Below, piece after piece: positions 1 through 6,194 of a stretch of DNA of 12,515 nucleotides. The stretch covers positions 1 to 12,515 of the forward strand of contig JAFAFY010000127.1 in NCBI GenBank assembly GCA_023423235.1, in the 5' to 3' direction. The DNA is from Pseudomonadota bacterium. Its GTDB lineage: Bacteria; Pseudomonadota; Gammaproteobacteria; Xanthomonadales; Xanthomonadaceae. The position numbers and the translations under genes are program-made. The notes under the pieces were generated by a model. That model made no database searches. It had not been told where the DNA came from and saw nothing but the letters and a program-made list of their open reading frames with translations. Numbering within the stretch: the stretch's first letter is position 1; each line of letters starts with the position of its first letter.

Positions 1-246
1 TGATCCGAGCATCCTCAGAGGGGCTCTGACGCCGATCGCGGCTCTCGCGGAGTCTTAGGCCGGACCCGCCGCTCTTTACATTTCGGCCCGACGGCTTCGC
101 GCTGGGCGAATGGCCGGTTTTGGCACACCGCTGCCGAACGGCTACTTAGGGTCGAAAGCAGAAGCCCACTTGGCTGACGAACCTGTTCGAACTTGACTCA
201 TGCCACAGCGCCAGTGGCAGATACGGCCACCAGGCATCGTCGCTTT
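1..246. other. Intergenic stretch without a supportable gene
   Basis: No reading frame here looks like a protein family I recognise. Short open frames that run from inside fabV into this stretch on the minus strand are low-complexity and Arg-rich in their fabV-overlapping part, which is typical of shadow frames. A GTTCGAAC string near 187-194 resembles a tRNA T-loop, but the flanking bases do not form a T stem and no acceptor or CCA follows. The left boundary may cut the neighbouring gene's downstream region. Confidence 0.5.
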
Positions 247-283
247 CAACGAAAAACCCCGCACAAGGCGGGGCTTTTCGTTG
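247..283 (-). terminator. Rho-independent terminator of fabV
   Basis: The arms CAACGAAAA and TTTTCGTTG enclose CCCCGC and GCGGGG around a 5-base loop, with one mismatch (positions 256 and 274). Read on the minus strand, the GC-rich stem is followed by TTTTT, so it fits termination of fabV, whose stop codon lies 25 bases upstream. The flanking A/T symmetry would also let it act from the other side. Confidence 0.88.
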
Positions 284-308
284 CAACAGACGTGACCGCG
301 GCACAACC

Positions 309-1520
309 TCAGTCCCGCAGCTCCACCACATCGAACTCCGCCACCGGGTCGACCTCGGCGTCGTAGTCCACGTCGTCGCGCTCGAAGCCGAACAGTTTGA
401 GGAACTCGTGCTTGTAGCTGGCGTAGTCCGTGAGTTCGAACAGGTTGTCGGTGGTGACCTGCGGCCAGATGGCCTTGCATTCGGCCTGCACGTCGTCGCG
501 CAGCTCCCAGTCGTCGAGGCGGTAGCGGTGTTCCTCGTCCAGTGCGCCCGGCTGGCCGTCGGCGCGGTACATGCGCTCGCGCAGCAGGCGGTCGAGCTGC
601 TCGATGGTGCCTTCGTGCAGGCCCTTTTCCTTCATCACCTTGAAGACGATGGCGATGTAGAGCGGCAGCACCGGAATCGCCGCGCTGGCCTGGGTGACGA
701 CGGACTTGAGCACGGCGACGTTGGCGCGGCCGCCCGTCGCCGCCAGCCTGGCGTCGAGGCGGCGGGCGGTGGCGTCGAGGTCGACCTTGGCCCGGCCCAG
801 CGCGCCGTGCCAGTAGATCGGCCAGGTGATCTCGGTGCCGATGTAGCTGAAAGCAACGGTTTTGGCGTCATCCGCCAGTACGCCGGCATCGGCCAGGGCG
901 TCGATCCACAGCGCCCAGTCCTGGCCGCCCATCACCGCGACGGTGTCCTCGATCTCCTGCGCGCTGGCCGGCTCGATGGTGGCCTGGATGACCTGGTCCT
1001 TGTTGGTGTCGATGGCGCTGGAGGTGTAGGCCTCGCCGATGGGCTTGAGCGCGGAGCGCTTGAGCTCGCCGCTGCCGGGCAGCTTGCGCACCGGGGACGC
1101 CAGCGAATAGACCACCAGGTCCACCTTGCCGCCCATTTCGTGCTTGATCAGGTCGATGACCTGCTGGCGCGCGGCGTCGGAGAACGCGTCGCCATTGATC
1201 GAACGGCTGTACAGGCCCTCGGCCTTGGCCGCGCGGTCGAAGGCGGCAGCGTTGTACCAGCCGGCGGTGCCGGGCTTCTTCTCGGTGCCGGGCTTCTCGA
1301 AGAACACGCCCAGGGTGTCGGCGCCGAAACCGAACGCGGCGCTGATGCGTGCGGCCAGGCCGTAGCCGCTGGAGGCGCCGATGACCAGCACCTTCTTCGG
1401 TCCGTCGCTGCGCTGGCCCTGGGCGCGGGTGGCGGCGATCTGGTCCTGGACGTTCAGCGCGCAACCGGTGGGATGCGTGGTGGTGCAGATGAAGCCGCGG
1501 ACCTTGGGATGGATGATCAC
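309..1520 (-). CDS. fabV: Enoyl-[acyl-carrier-protein] reductase FabV (NADH)
   Basis: FabV reduces trans-2-enoyl-ACP to acyl-ACP in the last step of each fatty-acid elongation cycle, in the cytoplasm. The 403-residue length is typical of the family. It starts with the family N-terminus (IIHPKVRGFICTTTHP), carries the NADH-binding loop GASSGYG at about residues 48-54, and has the FabV active-site pattern Tyr-x8-Lys as Y236 and K245, the numbering known from the Xanthomonas oryzae enzyme. The start is GTG: the open frame continues upstream, but the family homology begins exactly at this codon. The Shine-Dalgarno match is weak (ACGAGAC). A possible -10 (TAGACT on the minus strand, 1557-1552) lies just upstream. 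It is divergent from the cytochrome b561 gene and ends in a strong terminator. FabV enzymes are known to be naturally insensitive to triclosan. Confidence 0.96.
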   Translation of the reverse strand: MIIHPKVRGFICTTTHPTGCALNVQDQIAATRAQGQRSDGPKKVLVIGASSGYGLAARISAAFGFGADTLGVFFEKPGTEKKPGTAGWYNAAAFDRAAKAEGLYSRSINGDAFSDAARQQVIDLIKHEMGGKVDLVVYSLASPVRKLPGSGELKRSALKPIGEAYTSSAIDTNKDQVIQATIEPASAQEIEDTVAVMGGQDWALWIDALADAGVLADDAKTVAFSYIGTEITWPIYWHGALGRAKVDLDATARRLDARLAATGGRANVAVLKSVVTQASAAIPVLPLYIAIVFKVMKEKGLHEGTIEQLDRLLRERMYRADGQPGALDEEHRYRLDDWELRDDVQAECKAIWPQVTTDNLFELTDYASYKHEFLKLFGFERDDVDYDAEVDPVAEFDVVELRD

Positions 1521-1648
1521 GGTGCGTGTCTCGTGGTGTGCGTTGCCGGCAAGTCTAAGGCCTATGCGGCATGCGGCCCGTACGGGGGACAATGGTTCGT
1601 GGCACTGCATGCTGTCCGCTTCGGCACACTGCCGCCCGGTTCCTGCGA

Positions 1649-1677
1649 TTGACATCGCGCGGGACAGCGGATGAAGT
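1649..1677 (+). promoter_or_regulatory. Candidate promoter for the cytochrome b561 gene
   Basis: A perfect -35 hexamer TTGACA (1649-1654) is followed after 17 bases by TGAAGT (1672-1677), a weak -10 with 3 of 6 consensus positions. Transcription would begin near 1684, leaving a leader of about 40 bases before the ATG. The region 1521-1725 separates two divergent genes, so a promoter is expected; the exact choice is uncertain. Confidence 0.45.
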
Positions 1678-1725
1678 GTGGCGCTCCCCTCCCCGGCATC
1701 TGCCGACGCTACCGGATACCGCGCC

Positions 1726-2274
1726 ATGACCTCCCGCTGGATGGATTCGCCGCAACGCTACGGCCTGATCACCCGCCTGCTGCACTGGGGCATGGCGGCG
1801 CTGTTCGCCTGGCAGTTCCTGGGCATGGGTGTGAAGCTCGTGCTCGGCCGCCACGCGCTCACCGCGTTCTGGGTCGGCACGCACAAGCCGGTCGGCACGC
1901 TGTTGATGCTGCTGATCCTGGTGCGCGGGCTCTGGGGCCTGTCGCAGTGGCGCCAGCGGCCGCCGCATCCGCACACCCTGGTCGGCCGCGCCGCGGTCGC
2001 CGGACACGCGCTGCTGTACGCACTGATGTTCTACGTGCCGGCCGTGGCGCTGCTGCGCGAATACGGCAGCGGACGCGGATTCGCGCCCTGGGGCATCCCG
2101 CTGTTCCCGGCGACGGGCGAGCAGATCGCGTGGATGCTGGCGCCGGCCAACCTGTCGCACGGGCTGCTGGCGTGGACCCTGCTGGCGGTCGTCGCCGGCC
2201 ACGTGGCGATGGTGGCCGTGCACCAGTGGCTGTGGCGCGACGCGACCCTGGAGAAGATGTCCGGCCCCCTGTGA
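1726..2274 (+). CDS. Cytochrome b561 family protein (CybB-like)
   Basis: This is a 182-residue inner-membrane di-heme b-type cytochrome with four membrane helices. CybB of E. coli, the family prototype, is reported to pass electrons from superoxide to ubiquinone; the substrate here is not shown. Histidines fit the family pattern: H20 (LLHWG, helix 1), H53 (GTHKPVG, helix 2), H94 (GHALLY, helix 3), H145 (LSHGLL) and H159 (AGHVAM, helix 4). The C-terminal LWRDATLEKM matches the family tail. I chose the ATG at 1726 because homology begins just after it (DSPQRYGLITRLLHWG); an upstream GTG at 1678 would add 16 unsupported residues. It converges with asnB, with only 19 bases between the two stop codons and no clear terminator there. 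Confidence 0.9.
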   Translation: MTSRWMDSPQRYGLITRLLHWGMAALFAWQFLGMGVKLVLGRHALTAFWVGTHKPVGTLLMLLILVRGLWGLSQWRQRPPHPHTLVGRAAVAGHALLYALMFYVPAVALLREYGSGRGFAPWGIPLFPATGEQIAWMLAPANLSHGLLAWTLLAVVAGHVAMVAVHQWLWRDATLEKMSGPL

Positions 2275-2293
2275 GTCGCGCCGCGCCGCCGGC

Positions 2294-4000
2294 TCAGGCG
2301 GCGACCGCCGCGTTGTGCACCCCGGCAATCGCGCGGCCCGACGGGTCCGCGGCATTGGCGAACGCTGCGTCCCAGGCGATCGCCGCGGGCGACGAACAGG
2401 CGATCGACTTGCCGCCGGGCACGGTCTCGGCCGCGGCCGGCGTCGGGAACGCCTGCTCGAACAGGCTGCGGTAGTAGTACGCCTCCTTGGTCTGCGGCGG
2501 GTTGTGCGGGAAGCGGCGCGCGGCGGCGGCCAGCTCGCGGTCGCTGACCTGGGCCTCGGCATGCGCTTTGAGCCCGTCGATCCAGCCGTAGCCGACGCCG
2601 TCACTGAACTGCTCCTTCTGCCGCCACAGGATCTCCTCGGGCAGATAGCCCTCGAAGGCCTCGCGCAGCACCGCCTTTTCCATGCGCCGACGCGGGTCGC
2701 CACGGTCGACCATCTTGTGCGCGGCGTCCATGCGCATCGCCACCTCGAGGAACTCGACATCCAGGAACGGCACCCGCGGCTCCACGCCCCAGGCCATCAT
2801 CGACTTGTTGGCGCGCAGGCAGTCGTAGTTGTGCAGGGCGTCGAGCTTGCGCACCAGTTCGTCGTGGAACTCGCGCGCGTCCGGCGCCTTGTGGAAGTAC
2901 AGGTAGCCGCCGAAGATCTCGTCGCTGCCCTCGCCCGAAAGCACCATCTTCACGCCCATCGCCTTGATCCGCCGCGCCAGCAGGAACATCGGCGTGGACG
3001 CGCGGATGGTGGTGACGTCGTAGGTTTCGATGTGGCGGATCACGTACGGCAGCGCGTCCAGGCCTTCCTCGAAGGTGTATTCGAAGCCGTGGTGCACGGT
3101 GCCCAGCGCCTCGGCGGCGACCTCGGCGGCGGCCAGGTCGGGCGAGCCGGTCAGGCCGATGGCGAACGAATGCAGTCGCGGCCACCAGGCTTCGGTGGTG
3201 TCGTTCTCCTCGATGCGGTGGCGCGCGTAACGCGCGGCGACCGCGGCCACCAGCGAGGAATCCAGGCCGCCCGACAGCAGCACGCCATAGGGCACGTCGG
3301 TCATCAGCTGGCGGTGCACGGCGCGCTCGAACGCCTGGCGCAGGTCCTGCGGCGTGACCGCCACGCCCTCGACCGCGTCGTAGTCGCGCCACGGCTGCTG
3401 GTAGTAGCGCTGCAGCGTGCCGGTGGCGGTGTCGTACCAGTGCCCGGGCGGGAACTGCGCGACATCGGCGCAGGTGTCGGCCAGCGATTTCATCTCCGAG
3501 GCCACGCGCAGGCGGCCCTCGCGGTCATGGCCCCAGTAAAGCGGCACCACGCCGATCGGATCGCGGGCGATGATGGCGCGGCCGCGCGCGCGGTCCCACA
3601 ACGCGAACGCGAAGATGCCGTTGAGCCGCTGCAGGAACGCCGCCGGCCCCTGCGGGTCGTCGGCGCTCTCGCGGTAGAGCGCATTGATCACCTCGCAGTC
3701 CGACTCGGTCTGGAACGCGTAGGGCCGGGCAAGCGCCTGCTTGAGTTCGCGGTGGTTGTAGATCTCGCCGTTGACCGCCAGCGCCAGGCTGCCGTCGTCG
3801 GAGAGCAGCGGCTGCGCGCCGCCGGCCGGATCGACGATTGCCAGCCGCTCGTGCACCAGGATCGCGCCGTCGTCGACGTAGACCCCGCTCCAGTCGGGCC
3901 CGCGGTGGCGCTGCCGCTGCGAGAGTTCCAGCGACTGGCGACGCAGCGCGCCAAGGTCGTCGCCCGGTTGCAGGCCGAAAATGCCGAAGATCGAACACAT
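2294..4000 (-). CDS. asnB: Asparagine synthetase B, glutamine-hydrolysing
   Basis: AsnB makes asparagine from aspartate, ATP and glutamine nitrogen, releasing glutamate, AMP and PPi. The protein has 568 residues (E. coli AsnB has 554). The N-terminal class II amidotransferase domain begins with the catalytic C2 exposed by removal of Met1 (MCSIFGIFG), followed by HRGPDWSG (32-39), HERLAIVDP (50-58) and NGEIYNH (77-83). The synthetase domain has the ATP-pyrophosphatase loop SGGLDSS (243-249) and SGEGSDEIFGGY (355-366). The tail (ACSSPAAIAWD, DPSGRA) also fits the family. The ATG at 4000 is set by C2 and by a strong AGGAG at 4012-4008, 7 bases upstream; an in-frame extension to 4129 would bury the nucleophile and runs through the leader terminator. 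The gene is preceded by an Asn-rich leader peptide and a terminator, so asparagine-dependent attenuation is very likely. Confidence 0.97.
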   Translation of the reverse strand: MCSIFGIFGLQPGDDLGALRRQSLELSQRQRHRGPDWSGVYVDDGAILVHERLAIVDPAGGAQPLLSDDGSLALAVNGEIYNHRELKQALARPYAFQTESDCEVINALYRESADDPQGPAAFLQRLNGIFAFALWDRARGRAIIARDPIGVVPLYWGHDREGRLRVASEMKSLADTCADVAQFPPGHWYDTATGTLQRYYQQPWRDYDAVEGVAVTPQDLRQAFERAVHRQLMTDVPYGVLLSGGLDSSLVAAVAARYARHRIEENDTTEAWWPRLHSFAIGLTGSPDLAAAEVAAEALGTVHHGFEYTFEEGLDALPYVIRHIETYDVTTIRASTPMFLLARRIKAMGVKMVLSGEGSDEIFGGYLYFHKAPDAREFHDELVRKLDALHNYDCLRANKSMMAWGVEPRVPFLDVEFLEVAMRMDAAHKMVDRGDPRRRMEKAVLREAFEGYLPEEILWRQKEQFSDGVGYGWIDGLKAHAEAQVSDRELAAAARRFPHNPPQTKEAYYYRSLFEQAFPTPAAAETVPGGKSIACSSPAAIAWDAAFANAADPSGRAIAGVHNAAVAA

Positions 4001-4055
4001 GGTGCAGCTCCTGGTTGGATAACGGAAACGCAGGCGCGCCTGGGGACCGGACATG

Positions 4056-4083
4056 AAAAAACCCGCATCTTGCGATGCGGGTT
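4056..4083 (-). terminator. Leader terminator (3:4 hairpin) upstream of asnB
   Basis: On the minus strand a perfect 10-bp stem AACCCGCATC / GATGCGGGTT closes a GCAA loop and is followed by six Ts (4061-4056, the first two also in the stem). This is a textbook intrinsic terminator in the asnB direction, yet it lies upstream of asnB, 55 bases before its start codon. The only coding sequence found between it and the divergent gene at 4300 is the Asn-rich leader ORF, so its role must be conditional termination of the asnB message. Confidence 0.93.
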
Positions 4084-4182
4084 CCGGGAATCCTGGCGCG
4101 TATTTCTGTGGGTCTACGCCTGGTCGCACGTCCGCATCGGCCGCGCGCGAAGATTCGCGCGCAGATTGTTGCGATTGCGGTT
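4070..4182 (-). promoter_or_regulatory. Asparagine-responsive attenuator with alternative RNA pairings
   Basis: Four segments on the minus strand have attenuator geometry. Segment 1 (4180-4172, CCGCAATCG) lies in the Asn codons. Segment 2 (4139-4132, CGATGCGG) lies in codons 23-25 of the leader ORF. Segment 3 (4080-4073, CCGCATCG) is the 5' arm of the terminator, and segment 4 is its 3' arm. Segment 2 pairs with segment 1 over 8 bp with one bulged A, or with segment 3 over 8 perfect bp. Segments 1 and 3 sit in near-copies, AACCGCAATCGCAA and AACCCGCATCGCAA. Inferred mechanism: when charged tRNA-Asn is scarce, the ribosome stalls on segment 1, 2:3 forms and transcription continues into asnB. 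When it is plentiful, the ribosome moves on to the stop codon, shields segment 2, and 3:4 terminates. Pairings were found by eye, not by folding software. Confidence 0.85.
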
Positions 4183-4206
4183 GTTGCTGGAGCAGAGGAC
4201 CGACAT
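4114..4206 (-). CDS. Asparagine-rich leader peptide of asnB
   Basis: This 30-residue ORF runs from ATG at 4206 to TAG at 4116-4114. Residues 6-18 read SSNNRNRNNLRAN: six Asn in eleven positions (8, 9, 11, 13, 14, 18), three encoded by AAC and three by AAT. Asn, and AAT in particular, is scarce in the surrounding high-GC genes, so the run is unlikely to arise from composition. The six Arg residues (mostly CGC) are less telling, because CGC is common in such DNA. The ORF ends 30 bases before the terminator stem and asnB follows. The peptide probably has no function of its own; translating it measures the supply of charged tRNA-Asn. The Shine-Dalgarno is poor (AGGG only one base from the ATG), so the message may be leaderless. 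Confidence 0.85.
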   Translation of the reverse strand: MSVLCSSNNRNRNNLRANLRARPMRTCDQA

Positions 4207-4213
4207 GCCCTGC

Positions 4214-4242
4214 AAGCTAACGGCATCGCGCGCGCCGCGCAA
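4214..4242 (-). promoter_or_regulatory. Candidate promoter of the asnB leader
   Basis: On the minus strand TTGCGC (4242-4237, 4 of 6 against TTGACA) and TAGCTT (4219-4214, matching T, A and final T of TATAAT) are separated by 17 bases. The start point would fall near 4207, at or next to the leader ATG. An alternative -10 (TATAGG, 4271-4266) lies further upstream without a good -35 and would give a leader of about 53 bases before the ATG. Both are weak matches. Confidence 0.35.
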
Positions 4243-4267
4243 CGGTTTCGTGCGCAACCTCGACACC

Positions 4268-4273
4268 TATACT
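4268..4273 (+). promoter_or_regulatory. Candidate -10 box for the Sel1 lipoprotein gene
   Basis: TATACT matches 5 of 6 positions of the -10 consensus and sits 26 bases before the ATG at 4300, giving a start near 4280. The -35 is poor (TTCGTG or GTTTCG about 16-17 bases upstream). A Shine-Dalgarno AGAGG (4289-4293) follows, 6 bases before the ATG. Confidence 0.45.
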
Positions 4274-4299
4274 CGCGCGATCATCCCTAGAGGCCTCGC

Positions 4300-5190
4300 A
4301 TGGATCGCTCTCATCCCTGGCGCCCGCGGCATGCGTGGCTGCTGTCGCCGCTCCTGCTCGCTGCCTGCGCAACCCCCGTCCAGCCAACGCCTGCCGATCC
4401 GACACCGGAAACCTTGGCGCTGGAAACCGCCGCGCGGCATGGCGATGCCGAGGCGGCATTCCAGCTCGCAGCGCATTACCGCGCCCGCGGAGACTGGCGC
4501 GCCGAGCACTGGCTCAGGCGCGCGGCACGCCACCGTCCGGTCGACAGCTGGGTGGCAAGGGCCGAACTGGAACTGGCCGGCATCGAGACGACCGGGCGCC
4601 TGGCCACAGAGGCGCCGATGCGCAAGTCCCGCCCGGCGGCGGCGAAGCGTTGGCTGCACCGCGCCGCCGCGCATGGCTCGGGCGCGGCGATGCTGGCATT
4701 GGCCGACACCTACCGGCACGACGGCGACACTCGGCTTGCCGCCCGCTGGCAACTGCGCCATGCGATGGTCGACGGCAATGTCTTCACCCTCGCATCGGCC
4801 CGCAAGCAGATCGGCGGCCTGCCGGGCTGGGACCAGCCGGACACCGCGGAGTCGCGGGCGGCGGTGCAGGATCTCGCCGACGCGGTGGCGCGCGACGCCG
4901 CCCGTGGCGATGCCGAGGCGCTGGTGGATCTCGGGCTGTTGCGACACCTGGGCGCCGGCGTGGAACAGGACCAGGCCGCGGCGATGGACTGCTTCCGCCG
5001 CGCCGCCGACAAGGGCAACGTGTTCGGCATGTATTTCGCCGGTCTGTTGATCGTCCGCGAATGGATGCCGGACCTGCCGCGCGAAGCCGCCGCGCCATGG
5101 TTCGCTCGCGCCTACGCCCAGGGCTTCTACCCGGCCGCGGATCCCGCCTGGCGCGAAATCCGGTTCGAATTTCCCGATTTCAGCAGTTAA
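4300..5190 (+). CDS. Sel1-like repeat lipoprotein
   Basis: This 296-residue protein is probably anchored to the outer membrane. After a basic N-terminus and a hydrophobic stretch (WLLSPLLLAAC), a lipobox LLAAC places the lipidated Cys at 23; the next residue is Ala, so there is no Asp retention signal. The rest is alpha-helical with TPR/Sel1-like units at roughly 46-77, 113-155, 202-240 and 241-275. The clearest are GDAEALVDLGLLRHLGAG followed by AAMDCFRRAADKGN, and AAAKRWLHRAAAHGSGAA. Sel1 proteins usually act as protein-binding scaffolds; the partner here cannot be told from sequence. A good Shine-Dalgarno (AGAGG) supports the ATG. It is divergent from the asnB leader and followed by a hairpin with a short T tract. 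I do not recognise a named orthologue. Confidence 0.85.
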   Translation: MDRSHPWRPRHAWLLSPLLLAACATPVQPTPADPTPETLALETAARHGDAEAAFQLAAHYRARGDWRAEHWLRRAARHRPVDSWVARAELELAGIETTGRLATEAPMRKSRPAAAKRWLHRAAAHGSGAAMLALADTYRHDGDTRLAARWQLRHAMVDGNVFTLASARKQIGGLPGWDQPDTAESRAAVQDLADAVARDAARGDAEALVDLGLLRHLGAGVEQDQAAAMDCFRRAADKGNVFGMYFAGLLIVREWMPDLPREAAAPWFARAYAQGFYPAADPAWREIRFEFPDFSS

Positions 5191-5206
5191 TCGGCCCGGC
5201 AAGTAT

Positions 5207-5229
5207 CCCCCGGTAGAGCCGGGGGCTTT
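5207..5229 (+). terminator. Probable terminator of the Sel1 lipoprotein gene
   Basis: CCCCCGG (5207-5213) pairs perfectly with CCGGGGG (5219-5225) around the loop TAGAG, followed by CTTT. The stem is strong but the T tract is short. It lies 16 bases after the TAA stop. It may equally be the first unit of the hairpin cluster that follows. Confidence 0.5.
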
Positions 5230-5539
5230 GGTAGCGAGCCCCTCGATGGGGGCAATCAAACCGGGGGCCGCCTGAAGGCGGCAGCGCCTTTCCCTTCTCC
5301 CGCACGGGGGAGAAGTGCGCCGAAGGCTCGGATGAGGGCGCAGCATGGCTGCCAACCCCGATCGCCGCGCCCGTATCGCGCCCTCACCCCAACTCCGCGC
5401 GGGCGCAGGGGCGCGCATCGCCAGGCGAGCCAATGGCTCGCAAGCGTGCATCTTCACCCCGTCCTCGGCAGAAGGGCTCAAGGCCAACTGCCGGAAATGT
5501 CAAACCCTTGCAGTCCCCAAGCAAAGCCGGGGTTGCTTG
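5207..5539. repeat. Cluster of intergenic hairpins, repeat-like, no gene
   Basis: The 355 bases between the Sel1 gene and trxC (5191-5545) hold no convincing gene but several inverted repeats. These are 5207-5225 (CCCCCGG arms), 5238-5253 (GCCCC/GGGGC), 5267-5282 (GCCGCC/GGCGGC), 5294-5315 (CTTCTCCC/GGGAGAAG), 5334-5341 with 5378-5385 (GAGGGCGC/GCGCCCTC), 5425-5441 (GCGAGCC/GGCTCGC) and 5518-5539 (CAAGCAA/TTGCTTG). The CTTCTCCC unit and the nearby GGATGAGGG resemble dispersed intergenic palindromes I associate with xanthomonad genomes; that is from memory. The 5518-5539 hairpin sits just past the trxC stop but lacks a T tract in the trxC direction, so it is at best a weak terminator. Confidence 0.5.
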
Positions 5540-5545
5540 TCGGCA

Positions 5546-5989
5546 TCAGGCTGGCAGCTGGCTGCGCACCCACTGCACGATGGCCTGCGCCGGCATGGCG
5601 CCGGACTGGCGCGCGAGTTCGCGGCCGCCAGCGAACAACACCAGGGTCGGGATGCTGCGGATGCCGAAGCGGCTGCCCAGCGCCGGCTGGGCCTCGGTGT
5701 CCACCTTGGCAAGCACGCAGTCGGGCGAGAGCTGCGCGGCGGCCTGCTCATACGCCGGGGCCATCATCCGGCACGGCCCGCACCACGGCGCCCAGAAATC
5801 CACCAGCAACGGCAGGTCGGACTTCAGCGCGTGGGCATCGAAACTGCCGGCATCGAGCGCGAACGGCACGCCGGGGAACAATGGCTTGTGGCAATGGCCG
5901 CAGACCGGCGCTTCGCGCAGCCGGGCGCGCGGAATGCGGTTGCGGGTATGGCAGTGGGGGCAGGCGACCACCAGGGTGTCGGCGGACAT
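5546..5989 (-). CDS. trxC: Thioredoxin 2 (zinc-ribbon thioredoxin)
   Basis: This is a cytoplasmic disulfide reductase kept reduced by thioredoxin reductase; in E. coli TrxC is linked to oxidative stress. The protein has 147 residues (E. coli 139). The N-terminal zinc ribbon has two Cys pairs, C10/C13 (CPHC) and C30/C33 (CGHC). The thioredoxin fold carries WCGPC with C70 and C73 and the cis-proline IPT at P114, followed by LVLFAGG. The ATG at 5989 fits the family start (MSADTLVVACPHC) and follows GAGGA about 10 bases upstream; an in-frame extension to 6109 has no family support. It lies 205 bases downstream of dapE with no clear terminator between them, so it may have its own promoter or receive readthrough. 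I saw no convincing promoter in 5990-6194. Confidence 0.93.
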   Translation of the reverse strand: MSADTLVVACPHCHTRNRIPRARLREAPVCGHCHKPLFPGVPFALDAGSFDAHALKSDLPLLVDFWAPWCGPCRMMAPAYEQAAAQLSPDCVLAKVDTEAQPALGSRFGIRSIPTLVLFAGGRELARQSGAMPAQAIVQWVRSQLPA

Positions 5990-6194
5990 CAGGGCATTCC
6001 TCAGTTGTTCGTGGCTGCCACGCAGCATGCACCCGCGCGCGTGGATGGTTGGCGAAAACCAGTTTTCACATCTGGGCACGGGCGTGACGCAGGCCGATGG
6101 AACGGACATCCCTGCCAGGGCGGCGGACGCAACCCTGCCTCCTGCCGCCGTCGCCGCGCCGGATCCAACTGCGCAGCGGCAGGTGTCGTCCCGA

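Noticed and set aside
180..200. Possible tRNA T-arm around GTTCGAAC
   Set aside because: The bases on either side do not pair as a T stem on either strand and no acceptor stem or anticodon arm could be assembled.
1521..1727. N-terminal extension of FabV by 69 residues
   Set aside because: Family homology starts at the GTG at 1520 (VIIHPKVRGF), the active-site numbering Y236/K245 matches that start, and the extension would overlap the divergent gene's upstream region and start codon.
4074..4083. Reading the hairpin upstream of asnB as a simple terminator of an upstream gene
   Set aside because: There is no upstream gene on the same strand other than the 30-codon leader; the next gene (4300-5190) runs the other way. 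A leader attenuator explains it better.
4001..4129. N-terminal extension of AsnB by 43 residues
   Set aside because: Class II amidotransferases need Cys at position 2; the ATG at 4000 supplies it and has a strong AGGAG. The extension crosses the leader terminator and the end of the leader ORF.
4141..4164. Arginine rather than asparagine as the sensed amino acid of the leader
   Set aside because: The leader also has six Arg codons, but mostly CGC and CGG, expected in high-GC DNA. The Asn codons are compositionally unexpected, coincide with segment 1 of the switch, and match the product of asnB.
2315..5050. A 911-codon plus-strand open frame opposite asnB and its leader
   Set aside because: It is antisense to asnB, then runs out of frame through the Sel1 lipoprotein gene; its composition is typical of a shadow frame.
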